From positions 1 through 64,000 of the forward strand of contig NZ_JAALCR010000010.1 of the NCBI RefSeq assembly GCF_011065895.1: a stretch of 64,000 nt of DNA, in the 5' to 3' direction. Both the position numbers and the translations under genes were made by a program. Of the stretch, positions 1 through 7,993 are shown one piece after another. The first letter of the stretch is position 1. Every line of letters starts with the position of its first letter. This DNA is from Paludisphaera rhizosphaerae (GTDB taxonomy: Bacteria > Planctomycetota > Planctomycetia > Isosphaerales > Isosphaeraceae). A model generated the notes under the pieces. The model ran no database searches. It had not been told where the DNA came from and saw only the letters and a list, made by a program, of their open reading frames with translations.

Positions 1-23
1 GGACGCCACACGTGAACATAAAG

Positions 24-192
24 CGTCTTCCCCCCTGGAGAGGGAAGACAGACCGCGCAGCGGTCAGATGAGGGGGACGACCGGCGTCGGAAAGACATCG
101 GATCCGACGGCTCCCTCGAACGCGGGGCCGGTCGTCCCCCTCATCCGGCCCTGCGGGCCACCTTCCCCCGCGAGGGGGGAAGGCCGTTGTGG
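24..192. repeat. REP-like repeat pair, type A (24-83) and A' (129-192)
   Basis: Two related elements face each other. The first has a hairpin of CTTCCC and GGGAAG, a second hairpin GACCGC-GCA-GCGGTC, and the tail GATGAGGGGGACGACCG. The second, read on the minus strand, has the same first hairpin and the same tail, but its middle stem is GGCCC-GCA-GGGCC. The head-to-head arrangement resembles REPIN/BIME units. Near copies lie at 31369-31427, 53330-53494 and 59240-59304. Confidence 0.85.
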
Positions 193-224
193 CTCAGACA
201 ATGAGAGTCGGAGGCTGACGGCTT

Positions 225-392
225 CGTCCCCTCTCCCCCCGGGAGAGGGCAGCCGCGCAGCGGCGGGTGAGGGTCGTGGGATTTCGGAGGGCGTGACGGT
301 TGTGCAAGTCGTCGAGCCGGGCTGCGCCTACAGGTCCGACGACCCTCACCCGGCCCTTCGGGCCACCCTCTCCCGGCGGGAGAGGGGACGAG
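225..392. repeat. REP-like repeat pair, type B (225-292) and B' (336-392)
   Basis: These two elements share the architecture of the A family: a C-rich/G-rich stem (CCTCTCCC with GGGAGAGG), a second short stem (GCCGC-GCA-GCGGC in B, GGCCC-TTC-GGGCC type in B'), and the tail GGGTGAGGGTCG. They face each other. Bases 226-292 reappear exactly, as the reverse complement, at 31573-31639. B' reappears with one mismatch, as the reverse complement, at 31286-31339. Confidence 0.85.
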
Positions 393-593
393 TCAAATCT
401 GCGTCGCAAAACGCGACGAACGAAGCCAACGTCGCATCGATCGAAACGGTGATTGAACAGGCAGTTACGCCAATCACCATCGTCCCGTCGCCGCGCAAAC
501 GAACCCGCCCAAGGGCGACGGCCGGTTGAGGCGGACGACGCTGGGGCGGGGTGGGTCTTTGACAATTCGGCCGAATGTGTGCGGGAGGGCTCG
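393..593. other. Intergenic, no gene recognised
   Basis: This lies between the repeat cluster and the 3' end of the DUF3826 gene. The open frames across it have no recognisable protein features, and I see no RNA gene or clear promoter. Confidence 0.5.
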
Positions 594-1286
594 TCAGGGA
601 GCGGCCGGCTTGGCTGCTGCCTTCTTGGCCTTCACGGCGTCGGTGTAGGCCTTGTACAGGGCCTTCCAGTTGCGGCCGTTGGCGTTGAGGAGTTGTTCGG
701 ACCGGGTCTTGTAGATCTCGAAGATCGCCGAGATCTCGTTCATGGATTTGTAGTCCACGGCCTCCTCGCGGGCCTTCTTGAGGAAGGCGAGGATTCCAGC
801 CTCTTCCTCAGCCGTGAGGTCGGGGACGATCGCGTGGTAGCCCTTCATGGTGAAGGCGACCTTCCCCACGGTGTACCGGTCGAGGATCGTCTCCACCTGT
901 TCGGGAGTCAGGTCTTTCTGAAGGCCCGTCATCAGCGCCTCGTGGACGTCGGCCGGGATTGCGGAGTCGGCGATCACCTGGCGGTCGAGGTTCGAGAGGC
1001 GGCTTCCCGTGGCCGGATTGATCCCGGCGGGGACGGTGGTGAAGGGGTGCGAGTTATGCCAGTCGCGGACGGCCTTGAGGTGGGCCGTGATCACGTCCTT
1101 CACGCGGGCTTCCTTCCCCGGGTCGTCGAGCTTGAGCGCCGCGGCCCACTCCGCGGCCTTCTTCGCCTGCTCCATGTCCGACCGGGCCGCCGCCTCCGCC
1201 GAGGGCTGGTCGACCGGGGGAGTCTGGCCGAAGGCGTTATGCGAGACGAGAAAGGCGGCCAGCAAGAGGGAGGGGACGGCTTTCAT
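594..1286 (-). CDS. DUF3826 family secreted protein
   Basis: About 230 residues with an N-terminal signal peptide (MKAVPSLLLAAFLVSHNAFGQ), so it is probably exported. The body is charged and helical. It carries the LTPEQVE...TMKGYHAIVPDLTAEEE...LKKAREEAVDY pattern of DUF3826 proteins, which occur in Bacteroidetes and planctomycetes and have no established function. The Met at 1286 was chosen over the one at 1334 because it opens directly into the signal sequence. The Ala/Lys-rich C-terminal tail is low complexity. The disulfide reductase gene lies 88 bp upstream on the same strand, with a small dyad between them, so co-transcription is possible but not shown. The family assignment is from memory of the motif pattern. 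Confidence 0.8.
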   Translation of the reverse strand: MKAVPSLLLAAFLVSHNAFGQTPPVDQPSAEAAARSDMEQAKKAAEWAAALKLDDPGKEARVKDVITAHLKAVRDWHNSHPFTTVPAGINPATGSRLSNLDRQVIADSAIPADVHEALMTGLQKDLTPEQVETILDRYTVGKVAFTMKGYHAIVPDLTAEEEAGILAFLKKAREEAVDYKSMNEISAIFEIYKTRSEQLLNANGRNWKALYKAYTDAVKAKKAAAKPAAP

Positions 1287-1320
1287 GAGGACCCTCGAAG
1301 TCGGTGGTTCGGTCGGGCCA

Positions 1321-1341
1321 GGACGTTTCATCATAACGTCC
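1321..1341. terminator. Small dyad between DUF3826 and reductase genes
   Basis: GGACGTT (1321-1327), a seven-base loop and AACGTCC (1335-1341) form a perfect hairpin. It lies downstream of the reductase stop codon and upstream of the DUF3826 start. There is no T run, so it could be a weak terminator, an mRNA stability element or an operator. Confidence 0.3.
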
Positions 1342-1374
1342 AGGTGAGCACGAGCGTGAGATCCGAGGCCGACG

Positions 1375-2754
1375 TCATCTCGATGGGACTGATGAGAACA
1401 GGCCGGCGAGCCCTTCGGCCATCGTCGGGTGGGTCAGGACGGCGTCTCGAAGGGCCGTGTAGGGGAGGCCGGCGAGCATCGCCACCTGGACCACGGCCAG
1501 GACCTCGCCGGCGTCGGGACCGAAGGCGGTGAAGCCAAGGATCCGGTCGCCGTTCTTTTCGACGAGCGCCTTGAAGAAGCCCCGCGTTTCGGAGAGCGTT
1601 CGGGCTCGCAGCACGGCGTTCATGGGGATCTTGGCCAGCCGATACTGGACGCCGCGTTCGCGAGCCTCGCGTTCGCTGAGGCCGACTCGGGCCAGCTCGG
1701 GATCGGTGAAGAGGCAGTAGGGGACCTGCCGACCGGTCGTCACGCGATCGCCGCCGGTGAGATTCGCCAGCAAGACGCGGAAGTCGTCCTCGCCGATGTG
1801 GGTGAAGTGCGGGCTGCCGGCGCAGTCGCCCGCCGCCCAGACGCCCTCGGCCGTGGTCCGCAGGTGGTCGTCGACCTTGACGTGCCCGTGCTCGTTCGTC
1901 TCGACGCCCGCCTTCTCCAGGCCGATTCCGTCGGTGTTCGGCGTGCGGCCGCCGGCGACGAGGAGATGCGTCCCCTCGATCGAACCTCGGCTGGTTTCCA
2001 GGCGGACGGACCGGCCCGAAGTCCCCTCGACGCGATGGAGGGCGGTCCCGGTCAGAACCTCGACCCCCTCGTCTCGGAGAAGGCGTTCGATCTCCTCGGT
2101 GACGTCGGGGTCTTCACGGTGAATCAGGGCCTTGTTCCGCTCGACGACCGTCACCCGGCTGCCGAAGCGCCGAAAGGCCTGGGCCAGCTCCAGGCCCACG
2201 TAGCCGCCCCCCAGGACGATCAGGTGTCCGGGGATCTCGTCCAGATCAAGGGCCTCGACGTGAGTCAGCGGCTTCGACTCGGCCAGCCCGAGGGTGTCGT
2301 CGAGCCGAGCGCGCGAGCCGGTGTCGATGACGACGACCTCGCCGCGGAGCGTTCGGGAGCCGCCCTCGTTCAGCTCGACCTCGATCGTCTTCGGGGCGAC
2401 GAAGCGGCCCTCGCCCATGACCAGCTCAGCGCCGCTGGCCCGGTATTTCTCCAGGTGCAACTCGACCAGGCCGTCCACCATCTTCCGCTTACGGTCGCGG
2501 ACGGCGGTCATGTCGACCTTCCAGCCCCGGTCGGCGATCCCGAACGCCCCGCCGTGGCGAAACGTGTCGGCCGCCTTCGCGGAGTGGATCACGTTCTTGC
2601 TCGGGAGGCAGGCGATGTTGGGGCAGGAACCGCCGATGTACCGCCGCTCGACGACCGCCGCACGCTTCCCACTCGAAGCGAGAGCCCAAGCCAGCAGCTT
2701 GCCCGGAGCGCCGCTTCCCAAAACCACCAGGTCGTATCCCTCGGGATGAGTCAT
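1375..2754 (-). CDS. FAD-dependent pyridine nucleotide-disulfide oxidoreductase (mercuric reductase/lipoamide dehydrogenase-like)
   Basis: This 459-residue flavoprotein has the full class I disulfide reductase layout. There is an N-terminal FAD Rossmann motif (VVLGSGAPGK), a redox-active pair C44/C49 in GGSCPNIACLPSKN, a central NAD(P)H Rossmann motif (VLGGGYVGLELAQ), the second FAD motif ending in AAGDCAG, and a dimerisation domain with the HPTMAE sequence that supplies the active-site His-Glu pair. It probably transfers electrons from NAD(P)H to a disulfide or metal substrate in the cytosol. The HMA domain and C-terminal Cys pair of true MerA are absent, and no 2-oxo-acid dehydrogenase genes are nearby, so the substrate is open. 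An AAGGAG ribosome site lies 7 nt before the ATG. Confidence 0.9.
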   Translation of the reverse strand: MTHPEGYDLVVLGSGAPGKLLAWALASSGKRAAVVERRYIGGSCPNIACLPSKNVIHSAKAADTFRHGGAFGIADRGWKVDMTAVRDRKRKMVDGLVELHLEKYRASGAELVMGEGRFVAPKTIEVELNEGGSRTLRGEVVVIDTGSRARLDDTLGLAESKPLTHVEALDLDEIPGHLIVLGGGYVGLELAQAFRRFGSRVTVVERNKALIHREDPDVTEEIERLLRDEGVEVLTGTALHRVEGTSGRSVRLETSRGSIEGTHLLVAGGRTPNTDGIGLEKAGVETNEHGHVKVDDHLRTTAEGVWAAGDCAGSPHFTHIGEDDFRVLLANLTGGDRVTTGRQVPYCLFTDPELARVGLSEREARERGVQYRLAKIPMNAVLRARTLSETRGFFKALVEKNGDRILGFTAFGPDAGEVLAVVQVAMLAGLPYTALRDAVLTHPTMAEGLAGLFSSVPSR

Positions 2755-2972
2755 GCCTTACTCCTTCGAATGTGAAGAGGGGTTAACCAATGATGGAGTC
2801 CTCGTCAAGCATCCGGAGGTTGCCGATCGGCAGGGCCCGTCGCGTGATGGAAGCGAATGAGGTCGGGGGGTAAGATGATGGTCGTGCACAATCGACGGGC
2901 AAGGCGGAGGCAGACGCTAAGGATCGACGCTCTCGGACGTGGTAGAGGTGGACCCCATCTCAGGAGGACGCC

Positions 2973-3500
2973 ATGACGACCCGATGGGCTGAATCAGATT
3001 TCGGAGACTGTCCCAAGAAAGGCCCGATGCGGTGGTGGACTCGCCGCATTCTGGGAATGCGGCCCGCGTTCGTGGGCGTCGCGACGCCTCTGCTGGCCGC
3101 GGTCCTTGCGGTCATGGGCTCGCTCGAACAGGCGACGTCTCCAGCGAACGTCCCCAGGCGGCCCTTGCCGCCGTACTCGCCGCCCGTCGTTCCGATGCCG
3201 TCGAGGCTGACCCGGACCGTCGTCGTCCCGCGAGAAGCGTGGACGATCGACCCCCAGATGATCCACCAGGCGCGGTCGGGGGTCGACGAGGCGATGATCC
3301 ACCAGGCGCGACCGGACGTGGACCCGAGGATGGTCGTCCCGACCGTGCCGGAGGCCGTGACCGCTCCGGTTCCGGTTCCCGGTTACACCCCGATCCCGAC
3401 CGCCCCGCGGTTCATACCGCCGCCGCCGGTTCCTGGCTTCCCGGTCGTCCCGCACGGCCCGAGGTTCAGGGGGCCGGGCGGAACCATTCCTCGCCGATGA
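2973..3500 (+). CDS. Proline-rich membrane-anchored hypothetical protein
   Basis: 175 residues with no family I recognise. One hydrophobic segment (roughly residues 33-50, AFVGVATPLLAAVLAVMG) follows a basic stretch, so it is a single-pass membrane or exported protein. The rest is rich in Pro and Val. It contains an imperfect tandem unit, MIHQARSGVDE then MIHQARPDVDP, and ends in PGF/PRF proline clusters. The start is well supported by a strong AGGAGG ribosome site 6 nt upstream of the ATG. The last 35 bases overlap the 3' end of the convergent sialidase-like gene. No function is proposed. Confidence 0.6.
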   Translation: MTTRWAESDFGDCPKKGPMRWWTRRILGMRPAFVGVATPLLAAVLAVMGSLEQATSPANVPRRPLPPYSPPVVPMPSRLTRTVVVPREAWTIDPQMIHQARSGVDEAMIHQARPDVDPRMVVPTVPEAVTAPVPVPGYTPIPTAPRFIPPPPVPGFPVVPHGPRFRGPGGTIPRR

Positions 3501-4875
3501 TCCGGCCGAGGAGGAAGAACTTGCGGTCGGGGTACCAGAGGACGGCCTGGCCGTGGCGGACGGTCGAGCTGGCGTACATCGCCAGGTCGAGCCGGCCGGG
3601 CGTGCCGGGCTTGCCCAGCGGGACGCCGTCGTGGTCCATGAAGAACCGGGGCTCGTCGAACCAGACGGGCTGATCGGCGCCGGGCTGGAAGCGGCCGGCG
3701 GCCAGGTAGATCGGCCGGCGGTGGAAGCCGGTCTGGGTCGGGCCGTAGTTCTTGTAGTGGCCGTCGTGGTTGTGGAGGAACAGGGCGTACCGGCCGCTGC
3801 CGGCGGCCTCGCCGCCGACGTCGTAGATCGGACAGGGGGAGAGGGGGTGGAGCAGGGGCTCGCCGCCGTCCTTCCGCAGGAGGACGCGCGGGGCGTCCCA
3901 GGTCTCGCCGCCGTCCCGGCTCTGCGACCAGTACGGGCTGCCGGCGGCCGTCCGCATGACCACGAACAGGCGGCCGTCTGGGAGCTTGACCGTCGCGGGC
4001 TCCTGGCAGGCGCTTAGTTCGGGATGATCGGGGAACGGCACGGTCAGCGCCTTGTCGTTGGCGGCGAACCAGGAGATCTTGAGGTCCTTCGGCTCGGGCG
4101 AGTCGTCCACGTTCTCGAACCGCATGAACTCGACCCGGGCGTCGGCCGCGCGCCAGTCCTTGAGCTTGTGCGGGACCACGGCGTGGCTGGTCCAGCGGGT
4201 GAAGCCGGCGCAGTACTTGCCGTCGGCCCCCAGCCGGAGCGGCTTCTGCCAGCAGAGCATGTTGGGGGGCATCGTGGGGTCGGGGTTGTCCTGCGTGCTC
4301 CTCGCGACGGGGACTTCCTGCGGGGCCGACCAGGTCTTGCCGGCGTCGTCGGAGTAGATGCCGTGCAGCCAGCCGGTGTGGTGGAAGAACGTGTCGAACT
4401 TGCCGATGTGCTGGCTGTACAGCACGAAGAGCCGGCCCTTCTTCGAGACCAGCGGGTAGGCCCAACTGGCCATTGGGCCGTCGCCCGGCTTCTTGGGGCC
4501 GGCGATGATCCGGGGATCGGTCCAGGTCTTCCCCTCGTCGTCGCTGCGGGCGAAGGCGATGTGTTGGTCGGGGGGCAGAGCGGCCGAGGAGTTCTCGACC
4601 GAGCTTTGAGTCCAGACGGCCATCAGCGAGCCGTCCGGGCCGTCGAAGGCCAGGAAGTGCTCGTTGCCGGTGTCGACGATCCGGTCCCCCTGGACCCTGG
4701 GCACGAACACGACGAAGTCGGGCTTCGTCATCTTCAACTCGCGGTCGATCCGGCTCCGCAGGTCGTCGGCGTCCTTGATGAATCCCGGCGGTTTCGGCTT
4801 CTCCTGCGCGAAGGCCGACGAGCCCCAGGCTCCGACCAACAGGGCGGCGACCGCAAGTTTCCTCGATCCGCGCAT
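3466..4875 (-). CDS. Sialidase-like (BNR/Asp-box) secreted protein
   Basis: About 469 residues, with a signal peptide (KLAVAALLVGAWGSSAFAQ). The fold is the six-bladed sialidase beta-propeller, shown by three Asp boxes: SDDEGKTW, SDDAGKTW and SRDGGETW. Members of this group in planctomycetes are annotated as exo-alpha-sialidases, but many act on other glycans or have no measured activity. It would work in the periplasm or outside the cell. The start at 4875 is preferred to 4914 because GGGGAGG lies 8 nt upstream and the signal peptide begins there. It ends by overlapping the convergent proline-rich gene by 35 bp. The RNase P RNA gene lies upstream on the same strand. Confidence 0.8.
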   Translation of the reverse strand: MRGSRKLAVAALLVGAWGSSAFAQEKPKPPGFIKDADDLRSRIDRELKMTKPDFVVFVPRVQGDRIVDTGNEHFLAFDGPDGSLMAVWTQSSVENSSAALPPDQHIAFARSDDEGKTWTDPRIIAGPKKPGDGPMASWAYPLVSKKGRLFVLYSQHIGKFDTFFHHTGWLHGIYSDDAGKTWSAPQEVPVARSTQDNPDPTMPPNMLCWQKPLRLGADGKYCAGFTRWTSHAVVPHKLKDWRAADARVEFMRFENVDDSPEPKDLKISWFAANDKALTVPFPDHPELSACQEPATVKLPDGRLFVVMRTAAGSPYWSQSRDGGETWDAPRVLLRKDGGEPLLHPLSPCPIYDVGGEAAGSGRYALFLHNHDGHYKNYGPTQTGFHRRPIYLAAGRFQPGADQPVWFDEPRFFMDHDGVPLGKPGTPGRLDLAMYASSTVRHGQAVLWYPDRKFFLLGRIIGEEWFRPAP

Positions 4876-5003
4876 GGCGAGACCTCCCCGACCGACTCGA
4901 CGTTCCGTTCGCACGAGCCCGCCATGATACGGCGCGCCCGAGCCGGGATCGAGGCCCCGGAGGGATGTGAATCCCAGGGGGGCGGCGACCAGGAGGAAAA
5001 GGT

Positions 5004-5556
5004 GAGAGGGCGTCGCGACGAGCGGCCTAAGCCGGATTCTGTCGAGGTCGGGGGGACGATTGCCGTCCCAAACGGCCTCGGATGATCATTTCTCTGGGAC
5101 GCCGGTCTCCCGACGCCTCAAGCGACCTACCCGGGAGTCGATGACGGATCGGGCCGACCCGTGCGGGACGAAGGCTGATGAGGCCCGGTTGCCCGGCCCT
5201 CCGTCGCCCACGCTTTTTCCCGCTGCTCCCCTATTTGGTCTTGCTCCCGGTGGGGTTTGCCGAGCCAGACCGGTCGCCCGGCCTGCTGGTGAGCTCTTAC
5301 CTCACCGTTTCACCCTTACCCCGACGTGGAGGCCGAAGCCCCGCCGCCGTGGCGGTTTGCTTTCTGTGGCACTTTCCCTATCCGATGCGCGAACGCAACG
5401 GACGGTGGGCGTTACCCACCACCGCGCCCTTCGGAGTCCGGACTTTCCTCCGCGGCACGTCCCCCAGACCGGTCCGCGCTCGCCGGAGAAATCCCCGACG
5501 CGCCCGAGCCGCCCTGGGGCGCCACGGCGATCATCGCACCCGCCGCGAGCCCTCTT
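5004..5556 (-). ncRNA. rnpB: RNase P RNA (bacterial type A)
   Basis: On the minus strand the core RNase P motifs appear in order: GAGGAAAGTCCGGACTCC, CACAGAAAGCAAACCGCC, GGTAAGGGTGAAACGGTGAG, GAGCAAGACCAAATAGGGG, the GGGTAGG(T)CGCTTGAG block, and near the 3' end GACAGAATCCGGCTTA. The ends were set by a long P1 helix: 5' AGAGGGC...CGCGGCG pairs with 3' CGTCGCGACGCCCTCT at about 5005-5020. This RNA is the catalytic subunit that trims the 5' ends of pre-tRNAs. A promoter-like pair sits just upstream. At about 550 nt it is longer than most type A RNAs, mainly because of P1 and the GC-rich arms. Confidence 0.95.
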
Positions 5557-5561
5557 CACCT

Positions 5562-5590
5562 ATGATAGGAGGTTTCCCTCCCTTCCCCAA
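5562..5590 (-). promoter_or_regulatory. Candidate sigma-70-type promoter of rnpB
   Basis: On the minus strand, TTGGGG is followed by a 17 bp spacer and TATCAT (5562-5567). The predicted start near 5555 coincides with the 5' strand of the P1 helix of the RNase P RNA, which supports both calls. Confidence 0.5.
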
Positions 5591-5665
5591 GACGAATCCG
5601 ACGCGGAAAGGTTCGAATGGGAACGTGGAAATGCCTGCGAGGGCGCCAACTTCATCCACGTCTCT

Positions 5666-6133
5666 CTATTTGCCCATGTGGGCCACGAGTTTGCCGTCGA
5701 CGCGGAAGCCCGCATTGATGAGGCGGGTCGACTTCGATCGCCTCCAATCTTCGCCGGCCTTGGCGTTCGAAATGAAACTCAGATCGATCGACAATCTCGT
5801 CCCGTTTGCCAGCACTGGGCCGGCCCCCATACCCGGCGGCGTCGTAGGTTGTTGAAGGCCGATCTGATAGCTCGCGAACAGAAAGGGACCGTTCCCAATA
5901 CCTATCCAGTTCGAGGCGCTCAACCCACCTCGAAGCCAGGACTTCTCAAGGCCCAGGATCTCCTCGACCTGTTCATATGTCATATCCGGACGGAGGCGGG
6001 CGAAGCGGTCCGGGATGCTCCGGACGATGAAGCGGGGAGGTACGCCGTCCTGAAACTCCTCGTAGGCGAAGAGCGACAAGGCTGCCAGTGCGACGAGGGC
6101 CATCGAGCGACGAAGCGTGATTCTGACTCGCAT
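5666..6133 (-). CDS. Small membrane-anchored protein, tandem paralogue 2
   Basis: 155 residues, clearly related to the neighbouring upstream gene. Both begin MRVR-TLRRSM-LVALAALS, a signal anchor, then share FQDGVPPRF-VRSIP and a RLRP-MTYE--E-ILGLEKSWL block. The latter resembles the G-M-T-x-x-x-V-x-x-I-L-G motif of BamE/SmpA-like small domains. The protein is probably anchored in the inner membrane with the domain outside the cytosol. The conserved C terminus reads KSTRL...GKLVAHM. The function is unknown, and the BamE resemblance is a motif-level inference. The Met at 6133 was chosen because it aligns with the start of the paralogue. Confidence 0.7.
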   Translation of the reverse strand: MRVRITLRRSMALVALAALSLFAYEEFQDGVPPRFIVRSIPDRFARLRPDMTYEQVEEILGLEKSWLRGGLSASNWIGIGNGPFLFASYQIGLQQPTTPPGMGAGPVLANGTRLSIDLSFISNAKAGEDWRRSKSTRLINAGFRVDGKLVAHMGK

Positions 6134-6241
6134 GGTAGCCCGCCAGGGATGTGGACCTTCGGTTTCAACCAGATGGTATTTCCGGAAGAAGGAGAACCTC
6201 AGAAGAGGCATCCCAAGGGAGACGTCCGCCCCAACCGTACT

Positions 6242-6712
6242 TCACTGCCGCATCTGGGCGACCATCTTGCCTTCGCTCTCCAAGTGCGCTTCGCATAGGC
6301 GGGTCGACCGGGAACTTTTCCAATCGTCGTTGGGACCGACGTCTGTGGTGAATAGCAAGTGGATCTCCGAGAGGGGCCAGGTGACTGCTGGCGACGCGGC
6401 AGCTCCATTCTGAGCCGTCACCCCACGCGGTATCGACCCGACTGGATAAATCGCGTTCACAAAGGGGCCATCCCAGGCCTCGCCGACCCCCGAGACATTC
6501 ACGCCGCCCAGGAGCCAGGACTTCTCCAACCCCAGGATCGCTTCGGCTTCCTCGTAGGTCATGCCTGGTCGAAGGCGAGCGATGCGGTTTGGGATGCTCC
6601 GAACGACAAAGCGGGGAGGTACGCCGTCCTGGAACTCTTCCCAGGCGAAGCAGGATAGGGCAGCCAAGGCGACCAGGACCATCGAACGGCGAAGAGTCAT
6701 CCTGACGCGCAT
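6242..6712 (-). CDS. Small membrane-anchored protein, tandem paralogue 1
   Basis: 156 residues, the upstream member of a tandem duplication separated by 108 bp. It has the signal anchor MRVRMTLRRSMVLVALAALS, then FQDGVPPRFVVRSIPNR, then RLRPGMTYEEAEAILGLEKSWLL. Its middle region (an Asp/Gly/Pro-rich loop) has diverged from the second copy, while both ends are conserved. A longer in-frame Met exists at 6913, but it would add a basic, repeat-free leader absent from the paralogue, so 6712 is preferred. No function is proposed beyond an exported BamE-like small domain. Confidence 0.7.
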   Translation of the reverse strand: MRVRMTLRRSMVLVALAALSCFAWEEFQDGVPPRFVVRSIPNRIARLRPGMTYEEAEAILGLEKSWLLGGVNVSGVGEAWDGPFVNAIYPVGSIPRGVTAQNGAAASPAVTWPLSEIHLLFTTDVGPNDDWKSSRSTRLCEAHLESEGKMVAQMRQ

Positions 6713-6869
6713 AGGTCCGCCCCACGGCTTGGAAACTTCTGAAAGCAGTGTTTGCGGCGATTGTATTGGCTGTGGCGATCGGATGGATCCCGAAAAGTCT
6801 GCGATCTGCCGCCGACCAGGCCGGCGCGCCTTATACTTGGGTCGAGTCACCTCTCTCGGAGTCGACACC

Positions 6870-7385
6870 ATGTATCTCACCGAGTATCTCCGAAGCCGTC
6901 GCGTTTGGTTCAAGCCTCTGCTGCATGCTCCGGCCTTCTCGGCCGAGCGGCTGGCGGCGCGGTTGCACGTTTCGGGACGAGGAGTGGCGAAGGCCGTTCT
7001 GATGAACGTCGGCGGCGAGGAGTGGCTGGCGGTCCTGCCGGCTTCCTCGCGGATCGACCTCGCCCGGCTGGCTGGGGCGCTGGGACGTGACTCGGCCGAC
7101 GTCCGGCTCGCGACCGCCGACGAAGTCGCCCGTCGGTTCTCCGACTGCGAGCCCGGCGCGGTGCCGCCGTTCGGCCGGCCCTACGGCGTCGGCACGATTC
7201 TCGACGCCTCGCTGACGGACTCCGAGATCGCCTTCGCCTCCCACACGCGGCACGAGGCCCTCCGCATGCGGCTGGCCGACTACGACATCGTCGAAGCCCC
7301 GATCCACGCCGAGTTCGCGACGCCCCTCGCGCCGGCCCCGTCGCCAAGGCCCTCGCGACGCCCCCGACGCCGCCGCGCCGGTTGA
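6870..7385 (+). CDS. YbaK/EbsC-type aminoacyl-tRNA deacylase domain protein
   Basis: 171 residues with the YbaK/ProX-like fold. After MYLTEYLRSR comes a helix, then SGRGVAKAVLMNV with the conserved Lys, then EEWLAVLPASSRIDLARLAGAL, RLATADEVARRFSDCEPGAVPPFG, and GTILDASL...IAFASHTRHEALRM. These match the strands around the substrate pocket of the INS-like editing domains, which hydrolyse mischarged aminoacyl-tRNAs in trans in the cytosol. The C-terminal 20 residues are Pro/Arg-rich and not part of the domain. The ATG at 6870 was chosen because the domain begins there. It is divergent from the paralogue pair. Confidence 0.8.
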   Translation: MYLTEYLRSRRVWFKPLLHAPAFSAERLAARLHVSGRGVAKAVLMNVGGEEWLAVLPASSRIDLARLAGALGRDSADVRLATADEVARRFSDCEPGAVPPFGRPYGVGTILDASLTDSEIAFASHTRHEALRMRLADYDIVEAPIHAEFATPLAPAPSPRPSRRPRRRRAG

Positions 7386-7423
7386 CCGTCACCCGGCGCC
7401 GCGTCGCCCTCTGCCGATCAGGG

Positions 7424-7942
7424 TTAGGCGTAATGCGTCAGCTCCCAGAAGCCGGGGGATGAACCAGCGGCTCGGGGGATGAGCTGAAATAGTCGGTCGA
7501 ATTCAGTCGGGTCGATCCGCACCGGGGACGCGTACCCCAGGGCGAGCAGAATCGCAGGGATCGTCACATCGTGGCCGACGATCAGGACGATCTCGTCCGG
7601 GCTCTTCTCCTGGAGCGTCTGGACGGCCGATCGGCCGTAGGATGCGAGCAGGCTGGCGTCTTCAGGATGCTCGAGAAGGGTCGTCGGCAGATCCAGCGAC
7701 AGGATTTGCACGTGTGAGCCCGCCGCCTCCAGCGCGGCTTTAACAGGGGCGGCGGTCTGTCGCGTCCGCTCGAACTGGCTCGTGTAGATGCTCGTGACGC
7801 CGGAGTTTTTCAGGAGATCGGCGAGCTTGTCGGCCTGTTTGCGGCCCGTCGCGCTGAGGGCGTCGCCGTCCTTCTCGGCGTGGCGAACGAGATAAACGGC
7901 CCGTAAGGCGACAGCAGAGGCAGGCGAATTTGCAGCGAGCAT
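7424..7942 (-). CDS. Histidine phosphatase superfamily protein (SixA/phosphoglycerate mutase-like)
   Basis: 172 residues. The catalytic motif LVRHAEK (His21) is near the N terminus, followed by LSATGRKQADKLADLL, an Arg in SQFERTRQTA, and the second catalytic His in IVLIVGHDVTIP. This is the single-domain, alpha-ribazole-phosphatase/SixA-sized branch, which forms a phosphohistidine intermediate. There is a weakly hydrophobic stretch before the RHAEK motif, so a short signal is possible but not convincing. The GH13-like gene lies 52 bp upstream on the same strand and the two may be co-transcribed. The substrate cannot be predicted. Confidence 0.85.
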   Translation of the reverse strand: MLAANSPASAVALRAVYLVRHAEKDGDALSATGRKQADKLADLLKNSGVTSIYTSQFERTRQTAAPVKAALEAAGSHVQILSLDLPTTLLEHPEDASLLASYGRSAVQTLQEKSPDEIVLIVGHDVTIPAILLALGYASPVRIDPTEFDRLFQLIPRAAGSSPGFWELTHYA

Positions 7943-7993
7943 GGTGAGGCCCTGGATACGAGGGAATCCCGAAGCGTGCAGACGTTCGTTTCA

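Noticed and set aside
24-392. The repeat cluster as a CRISPR array
   Set aside because: The units are hairpins in both orientations with no regular spacers and no cas genes nearby.
1-565. Short frames encoding PLPPGEG-type peptides at the window start
   Set aside because: They are translations of the REP-like repeats, which give the same peptide pattern wherever the repeats occur.
453-1532. A 359-codon plus-strand frame over the DUF3826 gene
   Set aside because: It is antisense to a gene with a signal peptide and family motifs, and its product is low complexity.
5060-6298. Open frames across 5060-5560 on both strands
   Set aside because: This segment is the RNase P RNA, shown by its conserved motifs, so the frames are chance.
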